Assembly (NCBI GenBank): GCA_029961685.1
Contig: JARWKL010000015.1
Coordinates: forward strand, 10,662,801-10,726,800
DNA: 64,000 bases
Direction of reading: 5' to 3'
DNA from: Aristolochia californica
Lineage: Eukaryota > Streptophyta > Magnoliopsida > Piperales > Aristolochiaceae
The notes beneath the pieces were generated by a model. The model worked only from the letters and a program-made list of their open reading frames with translations, ran no database searches and had not been told where the DNA came from. The position numbers were made by a program, and so were the translations under genes. Of this stretch, positions 38,591 through 50,702 are shown piece after piece (the first letter of the stretch is position 1; each line of letters starts with the position of its first letter).

Positions 38591-41084
38591 TGGAATTTCC
38601 CAAACATGGATAATAAAACTTTGGAGTTCTTTTTTAGTGCGTGAAATAATTTTCTTTACTTACATTTATTTTAGTTTTCAAATTTTTTTGCATACATGAA
38701 CTCTAAAATTTTTATTTTGTTGCGATCCATTTGCGTTATATCTTTTTTATTTTCGAGAAAAATGGGAGAGTAAAAACTCAAGTTTGGATCTTAAAAAAAA
38801 ATTGAACATCCAAAATGGAAATGAACAAATGCTGAGAAAGATAATTCCAAAAAGTATATGTGATTTTTAAGGATAGGCAAAAAGTGGGTTGTTTGGTTCT
38901 GGTAAATATCCAACCACACGTTAACTTGAGAATTTAATTTTTTCTACTTCTTGAAATTTTTGGATCATTACGTCACTTGCATCCTCAACATGTTTCTGGC
39001 ATGCATATCCACCAATTTTAAAACATGTTAGGCTCAGTTAGAAGTCTCTTTCCTATAAAATTCCACCAAGCTATTAGGGGTTGTACTAGTGGAATTTTCC
39101 AAACATGGATAACAAAACTTTGGAGTTCATTTTTAGTGCTTGAAATAACTTTATTCACAAACTTTTATTATAGTTTTCAAATTTTTTTGCATACATGAAT
39201 TGTAAAATTTTCATTTTGTTGCGATCTATTTGTCTTTTATCTCTTTTTATTACAAGAAAAATGGCACAATAAAAACTCATGTTTGGATTTGAAAAAAAAT
39301 TTGAACATCCAAAATGTAAATGCACAAATGCTAAGAAAGATAATTCCAAAAAGTATATGTCATTTTTATGGATAGGCAAAAAGTGGGTTGTTTGGCTCTG
39401 GTAAATATACAACCACAGGTTAACTTGAGAATTTAATTTTTTCAACTCCTTGAAATTTTAGGATCATTAGGTCACTTGCATCCTCAACATGTTTCTGGCA
39501 TGCATATCCACCATATTTAAAACATGTGAGGATCAGTTAGAAGTCTCTTTCCTATAAAATTACACCAACCTATTAGGGGTTGTACTAATGGAATTTGCCA
39601 AACATGGATTACAAAACTTTGGAGTTCATTTTTTGTGCGTCAAATAATTTTCTTCACTGACATTTATTATAGTTTTCAAATTTTTTTGCAAACATGAACT
39701 CTAAAATTTTAATTTTGTTGCGATCTATTTGCCCTATATCTTTTTTGTTTACGAGAAAAATGGGAGAGTGAAAACTCAAGTTTGGATCTGAAAAAAAATT
39801 TGAACATCCAAAATGGATTTGGACAAATGCTTAGAGAGATAATTCGAAAAAGTATCTGTGATTTTTCAGGATAGGGAAAAGGTGGGTTGTTTGCCTCTGG
39901 TAAATATCCAACCACACATTAACTTAAAAATTTAATTTTTTCTACTCCTTCAAAGTTCAGGATCTTTAGGTCACTTGCATCCTCAACATGTTTCTTGCAT
40001 GCATATCCACCACATTTAAAACATGTTAGGCTCAGTTAGAAGTCTCTTTCCTATAAAATTCCACAAAGCAATTAGGGGTTGGACTAGTGGAATTTCCCAA
40101 AAATGGATAACAAAACTTTGGAGTTCTTTTTTAGTGCATGAAATAATTTTCTTCACTTACATTTTTTATAGTTTTCAATTTCTTTTTTGTGTAAATGAAC
40201 TCTAAAATTTTCATTTTGTTGCGTTCTATTTGCCTTATATCTTTTTTGTTTACAAGAAAAATGTGAGAGTGAAAAATCTAGTTTGAATCTGAAAAAAAAA
40301 ATTGAACATCCAAAATGGAAATGCACAAATCCTGAGGGAGATAATTCCAGAAAAAATCTGTGATTTTTAAGGATAGGGAAAAAGTGGGTTGTTTGCTCAG
40401 GTAAATATCCAACCACACGTTAACTTAAGAATTTAATTTTTTCTACTCCTTGAAATTTTGGATCATTAGGTCCATTGCACCCTCAACATGTTTCTGGCTT
40501 GCATATCCACGACATTTAAAACATGTTAGGATCAATTAGAACTTTCTTTCCTATAAAATTCCACCAAGCTATTAGGGGTTGTATTAGTGGAATTTCCCAA
40601 ACATGGATAACAAAACTTTGGAGTTCATTTTTAATGCGTAAAAAAATTTTCTTCACTTTCATTTATTATAGTTTTCAATTTTTTTGCAAACATGAACTCT
40701 AAAAGTTTTTTTTTTTGCGATCTATTTGTCTTATATCTTTTTTGTTTACGTGAAAAATGGGAGGATGAAAACTCAAGTTTGGATCTGAAAAAAAATTCTA
40801 ACATCCAAAATGGCAATGAACAGATGCTGAGAGAGATAATTCCAAAAAGTATCTGTGATTTTTTAGGATAGGCAAAAAGTGGGTTGTTTGGCTTTGGTAA
40901 ATATCCAACCACACGTTAACTTGAGAATTTAATTTTTTCGTTTCCATGAAATTTTTGGATCATTAGGTCACTTGCATCTTCAACATGTTTCTGGCATGCA
41001 CATCCACCACATTTAAAACATGTTAAGATCAGTTAGAAGTCTCTTTCCTATAAAATTCCACCAAGCTATTAGGGGTTGTACTAG

Positions 41085-41568
41085 TGGAATTTTCCAAACA
41101 TGAATAAAAAAGTATTGGAGCTCATTTTTAGTCCGTGAAATAAATATTTTAGTTTTCAAATTTTTCTATATACATGAATTCTAAAATTTTCATTTTGTTG
41201 CAATCAATTTGTCGTATATCTTTTTTTGTTGACGAGAAAAATGGGAGACTGAAAACTCAAGTTTGGATCTGAAAAAAAATTTGAACATCCAAAATGGAAA
41301 TGCACAATTGCTGAGAGAGATAATTCCAAAAAGTATCTTTGATTTTTAAGGATAGGCAAAAAGTGGGTTGTTTGGCTTTTGTAAATATCCAACCACACGT
41401 TAACTTGAGAATTTAATTTTTTCTACTCCTAGAAAGTATTGGATCATTAGGTCACTTGTATCCTCAACATGTTTATGGCATACATATCCCCCACATTTAA
41501 AACATGTTTTTATCAGTTAGAAGTCTCTTTCCAATAAAATTCCATGAAGCTATTAGGGGTTGTACTAG
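41085..41568. repeat. B unit with short deletion at ~41,144
   Basis: GTGAAATAAATATTTTAG replaces the longer stretch GTGAAATAATTTTCTTCAC...TTTATTATAG, a net loss of about 14 bp. The rest is an ordinary B unit. The spacing is 484 bp. Confidence 0.75.
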
Positions 41569-42195
41569 TGGAATTTCCCAAACATTGATAAAAAACTTTG
41601 GAGTTCATTTTTAGTGCGTGAAATAATTTTCTTCACTTACATTTACTATAGTTTTCAAACTTTTTTGCATACATGAACTCTAAACTTTTCATTTTGTTGC
41701 GATCTATTTGCCTTATATCTTTTTTTTTTACGAGAAAAATTGGAGTGTGAAAACTCAAGTCTGGATCTGAAAAAAAATTCTAACATCCAAAATGGAAATG
41801 AACAAATGCTGAGAGAGATAATTTCAAAAAGTATCTGTGATTTTTAAGGATAGGCTAAAAGTTGGTTGTTTGACTCTGGTAAATATCCAAATACACGTTA
41901 ACTTTAGAATTTAAATTTTTCTTCTCCTTGAAAATTTTGGATCATTAGGTCACTTGCATCCTCAACATATTTCTAGCATGCATCTCCAGCACATTTAAAA
42001 CATGTTAGGATCAGTTAGAAATCTCTTTACTATAAAATTCCAACAAGCTATTAGGGGTTGTACTAGTGGAATTTCCCAAACGTGAATAAAAAAACATAGG
42101 ACTTCATTTTTGGTGCGTGAAATAATTTTCTTCACTTACATTTATTATAGTTTTCAAATTTTTTTGCATACATGAACTCTAAAATTTTCATTTTG

Positions 42196-42225
42196 TTGCG
42201 ATCTATTTGCCTTATATCTTTTTTG
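42196..42225. repeat. Family-B-specific block 1 (30 bp)
   Basis: The block starts TTGCGATCTATTTGCC and ends in CTTTTTTG. It lies between CATTTTG and the TTTACGAG block. Family A runs straight from CATTTTG to TTTACGAG. The block ends with the same TTTTG that precedes it, as expected from insertion with target duplication or from deletion between short repeats; direction cannot be told without an outgroup. It adds one CpG (TGCGAT) per monomer. It is present in nearly all B units. The units at 32,348, 36,765 and 48,860 have lost it wholly or partly through separate deletions. Confidence 0.88.
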
Positions 42226-42237
42226 TTTAAGAGAAAA

Positions 42238-42257
42238 ATGGGAGAGTGAAAACTCAA
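42238..42257. repeat. Family-B-specific block 2 (20 bp)
   Basis: The block begins ATGGGAGAGTGAAAAC and ends CTCAA, between GAGAAAA and GTTTGG. Family A reads GAGAAAAGTTTGG with no gap. GAGTGAAAA inside the block resembles the GAGAAAA before it, which hints at an origin by local duplication. It occurs with block 1 in ordinary B units. Among the B units I examined it is missing only from the 32,197-32,657 unit. Confidence 0.85.
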
Positions 42258-44880
42258 GTTTGGATCTGGAAAAAAAATTTGAACATCCAAAATGGAAATG
42301 AACAAATGCTGAGAGAGATAATTCCAAAAAGTATTGGTGATTTTTTAGGATAGGCAAAAAGTGGGTTGTTTGGCTTTGGCAAATATTCAACCACACGTTA
42401 ACTTGAGAATTTAATTTTTTCTACTCCTTGAAATTTTTGGATCATTAGGTCACTTGCATCCTCGACACGTTTCTTGCATGCTTATCCACCACATTTAAAA
42501 CATGTCAGGATCAGTTACAAGTCTCTTTCCTATAAAATTCCAGGAAGCTATTAGGGGTTGTACTAGTGGAATTACCCAAACATGGATAACAAAATTTTGG
42601 AGTTCATTTTTATTGCGTGAAATAATTTTCTTCTCTTACATTTATTATAAATGTTTTTTCATACATTAACTCTAAAATTTTCAATTTGTTGCGATCTATT
42701 TGCCTTATATCTTTTTTGTTTACGAGAAAAATGGGAGAGTGAAAAATCAAGTTTGCATCTAATAAAAATTTTGAACATCCAAAATGGAAATGTACAAATG
42801 CTGAGAGAGATAATTCCAAAAAGTATCTGTGATTTTTTAGGATAGGCAAAAAGTGGGTTGTTTGGCTCTGGTAAATATCCCACCACACGTTAACTTGAGA
42901 ATTTAATTTTTTCTACTCCTTGAAATTTTGGGATCATTAGGTCACTTGCATCGGCAACATATTTTTGGCATGCATATCCACCCCATTTAAAACATGTTAG
43001 GATCAGTTAGAAATCTCTTTCCTATAAATTTCCACCAAGCTATTAGGGGTTGTACTAGTGGAATTTCCCAAACATAGATAACAAAACTTTGGAGTTCATT
43101 TTTAATGTGTGAAATAATTTTGTTCACTTACATTTATTGTAGTTTTCAAATTTTTTTTCGAACATGAACTCTAAAATTTTCATTATGTTGCGATCTATTT
43201 GCCTTATATCTTTTTTTTTTACGAGAAAAATGGGAGAGTGAAAACTCAAGTTTGGATTTGAAAAAAATTTGAACATCCAAAATGGAAATGAACAAATGCT
43301 GAGAGAGATAATTCCAAATAGTATCTGTGATTTTTAAGGATAGGCAAAAAGTGGGTTCGTTGGCTTTCGTAAATATCCAACCGCACGTTAACTTGAGAAT
43401 TTAATTTTTTCTACTCCTTGAAATTTTTCGATCATTAGGTCACTTGCATCCTCAACATCTTTATGCCATGCATATCCATGATATTTAAAAACTGTTAGGA
43501 TCAGTTAGAAGTCTCTTTCCTATAAAATTCTACCAAGCTATTAGGGGTTGTACTAGTGGAATTTCCCAAACATGGATAACAAAAATTTGGAGTTCATTTT
43601 TTAGTGCGTGAATTAAATTTCTTAAGCTACATTTATTATAGTTGTCAAATTTTTTTTGCATACATGAACTCTAAAATTTTCATTTTATTGCGATCTATTT
43701 GCCCTATATCTTTTTTGTTTATGAGAAAAATGGGAGAGTGAAAAATCAAGTTTGGATCAAAAAAATAATTTGAACATCCAAAATGGAAATGCAATAATAC
43801 TGAGAGAGATAATTCAAAAAAGTATCAATGATTTTTAAGGATAGGTAAAAACTGGGTTGCTTGGCTCTAGTAAATATCCAACTGCACGTTAACTTAAAAA
43901 TTTAATTTTTTCTACTCCTTCAGACTTTTGGATCATTAGGTCACTTGCATCCTCAAAATGTTTCTGGCATGCATATCCGCCACATTTAAAACATGTTAGG
44001 ATCAGTTAGAAGTCTTTTTCCTATAAAATTCCACCAAGCTATTAGGGGTTGTGGTAGTGGAATTTCTCAAACATGGATAACAAAACTTTGGAGTTCTTTT
44101 TTAGTGTGTGAAATAATTTTCTTCTCTTACATTTATTATTGTTATCAAATTTTTTTGCGTAAATGAACTCTAAAATTTTCTTTTTGTTGCGATCAATTTG
44201 CCTTATATCTTTTCTTGATTACGAGAAAAATGGGAAAGTGATAACTCAAGTTTGGAGATGAAAAAAAATTTGAACTTCCAAAACGGAAATGCACAAATGC
44301 TAAGAGAGATAATTCAAAAAAGTATCTTTGATATTTAAGGATAGGCAAAAAGTTGGTTGTTTGGCTCTAATAAAAATCCAACCACACATTAACTTGAGAA
44401 TTTAATTTTTTGTACTCCTAGAAATTTTTGGTTCATTAGGTCACTTGCATCCTGAACATATTTCTGGCATGCATATCCACCACATTTAAAACATGTTAGG
44501 ATCAGTTAAAAGTCCATCCTATAAAATTCCACGAAGCTATTAGGGATTGTACTAGTGGAATTTCCCAAACATTGATAACAAAACTTTGGAGTTCATTTTT
44601 AGTGTGTGAAATAATTTTCTTCACTTACATTTATTATCGTTTTCAAATTTTTTTGCATACACGAACTCTAAATTTTTTATTTTTTTGCGATCTATTTGCC
44701 TTATTTCTTTTTTGTTGATGAGAAAAATGGGAGAGCAAAAAATCAAGTTTGGATCTGAAAAAAAAATTGAACATCCAAAATGGAAATGCACAAATGTTGA
44801 GAGAGATAATTCCAAAAAGTATTTGTGATTTTGAAGGATAGGCAAAAAGTGGGTTGTTTGGCTCTGGTAAATATCTACCC

Positions 44881-45092
44881 ACACGTTAACTTGAGAATTT
44901 AATTTTTTCTACTCCTTGAAATTTTTGGATCATTAGGTCACTTGCATCCTCAACATCTTTCTGGCATACATATCCACCACATTTAAAACATGTTAGGATC
45001 AGTAAGAAGTCTCTTTCCTATAAAATTCTACCAAGCTATTAGGGGTTGTTTTAGTGGAATTTCCCAAACATGGATAACAAAACTTTGGAGTT
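44881..45092. repeat. 212-bp conversion-like patch, copy 1
   Basis: It matches 53,490-53,701 (offset 8,609 bp) with a single difference that I can see (A at 44,968 against G at 53,577). It includes the rare marks AACATCTTTCTGG, ATCAGTAAGAAGTC, ATTCTACCAAGC and GGTTGTTTTAGTGG. The flanks on both sides match better elsewhere (offset 6,645 bp), so this looks like a short converted patch. Confidence 0.78.
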
Positions 45093-45357
45093 CCTTTATA
45101 GTCAGTGAAATAAGTTTTTTCACTTACATTTATTAAAGTTTTCAAATTTATTTGCATACATGAACTCTAAAATTTTCATTTTGTTGCAATCAATTTGCCT
45201 TATATCTTTTTTGTTTACGAGAAAAATGTGAGAGTGAAAACTCAATTTTGGATCCGAAAAAAATTTGAACAACCAAAATGGAAATGCACAAATGCTGAGT
45301 GCGATAATTCCAAAAATAATTTGTGATTTTTATGGATAGCCAAAAAGTTGGTTGTTT

Positions 45358-45733
45358 GGCTATGGTAAATATCCAACCACACGTTAATTTGAGAATATAC
45401 TTTTTACTTCTCCTTGAAAATTTTTGATCATTAGGTCACTTGCATCCTCAACATGTTTCTGGCATGCATATCCACCACATTTAAAACATGTTAGGATCAG
45501 TTAGAAGTCTCTTTCCTATAAAATTCCATCGAGCTATTATTAGGGGGCTCTTGTAAATATCCAACCACACGTTAACTTGAGAATTTAATTTTTTCTACTC
45601 CATCAAATTTTTGGATCATTAGGTCACTCTCATCCTCAACATGTTTCTGGCATGCATATCCACCACATTTAAAACATGTTAGGATCAGTTAGAAGTCTCT
45701 TTCCTATAAAATTCCACCAAGCTATTAAGGGTT
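45358..45733. repeat. 188-bp tandem partial-monomer duplication
   Basis: The part of the unit from GGCTCTGGTAAATATCC to the GAGCTATTAGGGG piece occurs twice, at 45,358-45,545 and 45,546-45,733. The join at 45,540-45,546 reads ATTATTAGGGGGCTC. The run of G at the join is shared by AGGGG and TTTGGCTC. It makes the landmark interval 686 bp (498 + 188). The two halves differ at several positions (for example CTTCTCCTTGAAAATTTTTGA against CTACTCCATCAAATTTTTGG, shown as start and end only), so the event is not very recent. Confidence 0.87.
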
Positions 45734-48731
45734 GTGCTAGTGGAATTTCCCAAACATGGATAACAAAACTTGCAGTTCATTTTTAGTGTGTGAAATAATT
45801 TTTTCTTTACTTACATTTATTAGTGTTTTCAAATTTTTTTGCATACATGAAATGAAAATTTTTAATTTTGCTGCTATCTCTTTGCCTTATATCTTTTTTT
45901 TTTACGAGAAAAATGGGAGAGTGAAAACTCTTGTTTGGTTCTGAAAAAAAATTTGAACATCCAAAATGTAAATAAACAAATGCTGAGAGCGATAATTCCA
46001 AAACGTATCTGTGATTTTTATGGATAGGCAAAAAGTGGGTTGTTTGTCTCTAGTAAATATCCAACTACACGTTAACTTGGGAATTTAATTTTTTCTACTC
46101 CTTGAAATTTTTGGATCATTAGGTCAGTTGCATCCTCAACATATTTCTGGCATGCATATCCACCACATTTAAAACATGTTATGATCAGTATGCAGTCTCT
46201 TTCCTATAAAATTCCACCAAGCAATTAGGGGTTGTTCTAGTGGAATTTCCCAAACATTGATAACAAAACTTTTGAATTCATTTGTAGTGCGTGAAATAAT
46301 TTTCTTCACTTACATTTATTATAGTTTTCAAATTTTTTTGCAGAAATGAACTCTAAAATTTTCATTTTTTTGCAATCTATTTCCCTTATGTCTTTTTTGT
46401 TTACGAGTAAAATGGGAGAGTGAAAACTAAAGTTTGGATCTGAAAAAAAAATTGAACATCCAAATTGGAAATGCACAAATGCTGAGAGAGATAATTCCAA
46501 ATAGTATCTATGATTTTGAAGGAAAGGCAAAAAGTGGGTTGTTGGGCTCTGGTAAATATCCAACCACTTGTTAACTTGAGAATTTAATTTTTCTACTCCT
46601 TGAAATTTTTGGATCATTAGGTCATTTGCATCCTCAACATGTTTTTGGCAAGCATATCCAACACATTTAAAACATGTTAGGATCAGTTAGAAGTTTTTTT
46701 CCTTTAAATTCCCCCAAGCTCTTAGGGGTTGTACTTGTGGAATTTCCCAAACATAGATAACAAAACTTTGGAGTTCATTTTTAGTGGGTGAAATAATTTT
46801 ATTCCCTTACATTTATTACAGTTTTCAATTTTTTTTGCAAAAATGAACTCTAAAATTTTCATTTTGTTGCGATCTATTTGTGTTATATCTTTTGTGTGTA
46901 CGAGAAAAATGGGAGAGTGAAAAATCAAGTGTGGATCTTAAAAAAAAATTGAACATCCAAAAATGGAAATGCACAAATGCTGAGAAAGATAATTCCACAA
47001 AGTATCTGTGCTTTTTAAGGATAGGCAAAAAGTGGGTTGTTTGGCCCTGGTAAATATCCAACCACACGTTAACATTAGAATTTATTTTTTTCTTCTCCTT
47101 GAAATGTTTGGATCAATAGGTCACTTGCATCCTCAACATGTTTATGGCATGCATATTTACCACATTTAAAACATGTTAGGATCTGTTATAAGTCTCTTTC
47201 CTAAAAAATTCCGCCAAGCTCTTAGGGTCGTACTAGTGGAATTTCCCAAACATGGATTACAAAACTTTGGAGTTCATTTTTAGTGCGTGAATTAATTTTT
47301 TTCACTTATATTTATTATTGTTGTCAATTTTTTTTGCATACATGAACTCTAAAATTTCATTTTGTTGCGATCTATTTTCCATATATCTATTTTGTTTACA
47401 AGAAAAATGCGAGAGTGAAAAATAAAGTTTTGATCTAAAAAAAAATTGAACATTAAAAATGGAAATGCACAAATGCTGAGAGAGATAATTCCAAAAAGTA
47501 TCTGTGATTTCTAAGGATAGGCAAAAAGTGGGCTGTTTGGCTTTGGTAAATAGCCAACCACACGTTAACTTGAAAATTTAATTTTTTCTACTACTTCAAA
47601 TTTTTGGATCAATAGGTCACTTGCATCCTCAACATGTTTCTGGCATGCATATCCACCACATTTAAAACATGTTAGCCTCAGTTAGAAGTCTCTTTCCTGT
47701 AATATTCCACCAAGCTATTAGGGGTTGTACTAGTGGAATTTCCCAAACATGGATAACAAAAGTTTGGAGTTCTTTTTTTGTGCATGAAATAATTTTCTTC
47801 ACTTACATTTATTATAGTTTTCAAATTTTTTTGCATAAATGATCTCTAAAATTTTCATTTTTTTGCGATCTATTTGCCTTATATCTTTTTTATTTACGAG
47901 AAAAATGGGAGAAAGAAAAATCAAGTTTGGATCTGAAAAAAATTTGAACATCCAAAATGGAAATGCACAAATGCTGACAGAGATAATTCCAAAAAGATTC
48001 TGTGATTTTTAAGGATAGGCAAAAACTGGGTTGTTTGGCACTGGTGAATATCCAGCCAGACGTTAACATGAGAATTTACTTTTTTCTACTCCTTGAAAAT
48101 TTTGGATCATTAGGTCACTTGCATCCTTAACATGTTTCTGGCATGCATATCCACCACATTTAAAACATGTTAGGATCAGTTAGAAGTCTCTTTCCTATAA
48201 ATTTCCACCCAGCTATTAGGGGTTGTTCTAGTGAAATTTCCCAAACATGGATAACAAAACTTTGCAGTTCATTTTTAGTGCGTGAAATAATTTTCTTCAC
48301 TTGCATTTATTATAGTTTTCAAATTTTTTTGCATACATGCACACTAAAATTTTCATTTTGTTGCGATCTATTTGCCTTATATCTTTTTTGTTTACGAGAA
48401 AAATGGGAGACTGAAAACTCAAGTTTGGATCTGAAAAAAAATTTGAACATCCAAAATGGAAATGAACAAATGCTAAGAAAGATAATTCCAAAAAGTATTT
48501 GTGATTTTTAAGGATAGGCAAAAAGTGGGCTGTTTGGTTCTGATAAATATCCAACCACACGTTAACTTGAGAATTTAATTTTTTTCTACTTCTTGAATTG
48601 TTTGGATCATTAGGTCACTTGCATCCTCAACATGTTTCTGGCATGCATATCCACCACATTTAAAACATGTTACGCTCAGTTAGAAGTCTCTTTCCTATAA
48701 AATTCCACCAAGCTATTGGCGGTTGTACTTG

Positions 48732-49196
48732 TGGAATTTCCCAAACATGGATAACAAAACTTTGGAGTTAATTTTTAGTGCTTGAAATAACTTTCTTCAC
48801 TTACTTTTATTACAGTTTCCAAATTTTTTTGCATACATGAACTCTAAAATTTTCATTTTGCGAGAAAAATGGGAGTGTGAAAACTCAAGTTTGGATCTGA
48901 CAAAAAATTCTAACATCCAAAATGAAAATAAACAAATTCTGAGAGAGATAATTCCAAAAAGTATCGGGGTTTTTTAAGGATAGCCAAAAAGTGGGTTGTT
49001 TGGCTCTGGTAAATATCCAACGACACGTTAACTTGAGAATTTAATTTTTTCTTCTCCTTGATATTTTTGGATCATTAGGTCACTTCCATCCTCAACATGT
49101 TTCTGGCATGCATATTCACCACATTTAAAACATGTTAGGATCAGTTTGAAGTCTCTTTCCTATAAAATTCCACCAAGCTATTAGGGGTTGTACTAG
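48732..49196. repeat. B unit lacking block 1 (~35-bp deletion)
   Basis: At 48,860 CATTTTG runs directly into CGAGAAAAATGGGAG. Block 1 and the TTTA after it are missing, while block 2 is present. It is the nearest thing in the window to an intermediate between A and B. However, the loss of TTTA and the presence of B-only point changes favour a secondary deletion. Confidence 0.82.
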
Positions 49197-49703
49197 TGGA
49201 ATTTCCCAAACAAGGTTAACTAAACTATGGAGTTTATTTTTAATGTGAGAAATAATTTTCTTCACTTACATTTATTATAGTTTTCAATTTTTTTTGCATA
49301 CATGAGCTGTAAAATATAAAATTTTCATTTTGTTGCGATCTAATTTGCCTTATATCTTTTTTGGTTACGAGAAAAATGGCAGAGTGAAAACTCAAGTTTG
49401 GATCTGAAAAGAAATTTGTACATCTAAAATGGAATTTTACAAATGCTGAGAATGATAATTCCAAAAAGTATCTCTGATTTTTCAGGATAGGCTAAAAGTG
49501 GGTTGTTTGGCTCTGGTAAATATCCAACCACACGTTAACATGAGAATTTAATTTTTTCTACTGCTTGAAATTTTTGTACCTTTACGTCACTCCCATCATT
49601 ATCATGTTTCTGGCATGCATATCCACCACATTTAAAACATGTTAGGCTCTGTTAGAAGTCTCTTTGCAATAAAATTCCACCAAGATATTAGAGGTTGTAC
49701 TAG
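49197..49703. repeat. B unit with ~8-bp local duplication
   Basis: The interval is 507 bp. At about 49,305-49,325 the unit reads GCTGTAAAATATAAAATTTTC where others have ACTCTAAAATTTTC. This is a short slip that repeats TAAAAT. It shares GTTAACTAAACTATG with units near 32,210 and 33,660. Confidence 0.75.
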
Positions 49704-50702
49704 TGGAATTTCCCAAACATGGATAACAAAACTTTGGAATTCTTTTTTAGTGCGTGAAATAATTTTCTTCACTTACATTTATTATAGTTTTTAAAATTTT
49801 TTTGTGTAAATGAACTCTAAAATTTTCATTTTGATACGATCTATTTGCGTTATATCTTTTTTGTTTACGAGAAAAATGGGAGAGTGCAAACACAAGTTTG
49901 GATCAAAAAAAAATTTGAACATAAAAAATGGAAATGCACAAATGCTGAGTGAGATAATTCCAAAATGTATCTGTGATTTTTAAGGATAGGCAAAAAGTGG
50001 GATGTTTAGCTCTGGTAAATATCCAACCACACGTTAACTTAAGACTTTAATTTTTCTACACCTTGAAATTTTTGGAGCATTAGGTCACTTGCATCCACAA
50101 CTTGTTTCTGGCATGCATATCCACCACGTTTAAAACATGTTAGGATCAGTTAGAAGTCTCTTTCCTCTAAAATTCCACCAAGCTATTAGGGGTTGGACTA
50201 GTGGAATTTCCCAAATATGGATAACAAAACTTTTTCAGTTCATTTTTGGTGCATGAAATAATTTTCTTTGTTTGTATTTATTATAGTTTTCAAATTTTTC
50301 CGTATACATGAACTCTAAAATTTTCATTTTGTTGCGATCAATATGCCTTATAACTTTTTTTGTTTATGAGAAAAATGGGAGTGTGAAAACTCAAGTTCTG
50401 ATCTGAAAAAAAATTTTAACATCCAAAATGGAAAAGCCCAAATGCTGAGAGATATAATTCCAAAAAGTATCAATGATTTTTAAGGATAGGGAAAAAGTAG
50501 GTTGTTTGGCTCTGATAAATATCCAACGACACGTTAATTTCAAAATTTAATTTTTTCTACTCCTAGAAATTTTTGGATCATTAGGTCACTTGTATCCTCA
50601 ACATGTTTTTGGCATGCATGTCCACCACATTTAAAACATGTTAGGATCAGTTAGAAGTCTCTTTCCTATAAAATTCCACCAAGCTATTAGGGGTTGTACT
50701 AG

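Larger units (their letters stand above)
42067..42566. repeat. Example monomer of family B (500 bp)
   Basis: One family-B unit cut at the same landmark. It follows the family-A order with two additional blocks, at 42196-42225 and 42238-42257. The flanking pieces CATTTTG, TTTA(C/A)GAGAAAA and GTTTGG are shared with A, so each addition can be placed to within a base or two. The unit also carries the B forms CATGC-TTATCCACCAC and TCAGTTA. Confidence 0.9.
43557..46240. repeat. Higher-order block in array B, copy 2
   Basis: The middle copy. The part from about 44,058 aligns to 50,703-51,945 at 6,645 bp (GGGAAAGTGATAACTC, GCATCCTGAACAT, GCCTTATTTC, CTGAGTGCGATAATTCC). From about 45,734 on it aligns to 52,192-52,697 at 6,458 bp (TCCAGTTCATTTTTAGTG-like, ACTCTTGTTTGG versus ACTCTAGTATGG). 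The change in offset is explained by a 188-bp partial duplication at 45,358-45,733 in this copy only. Confidence 0.72.
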
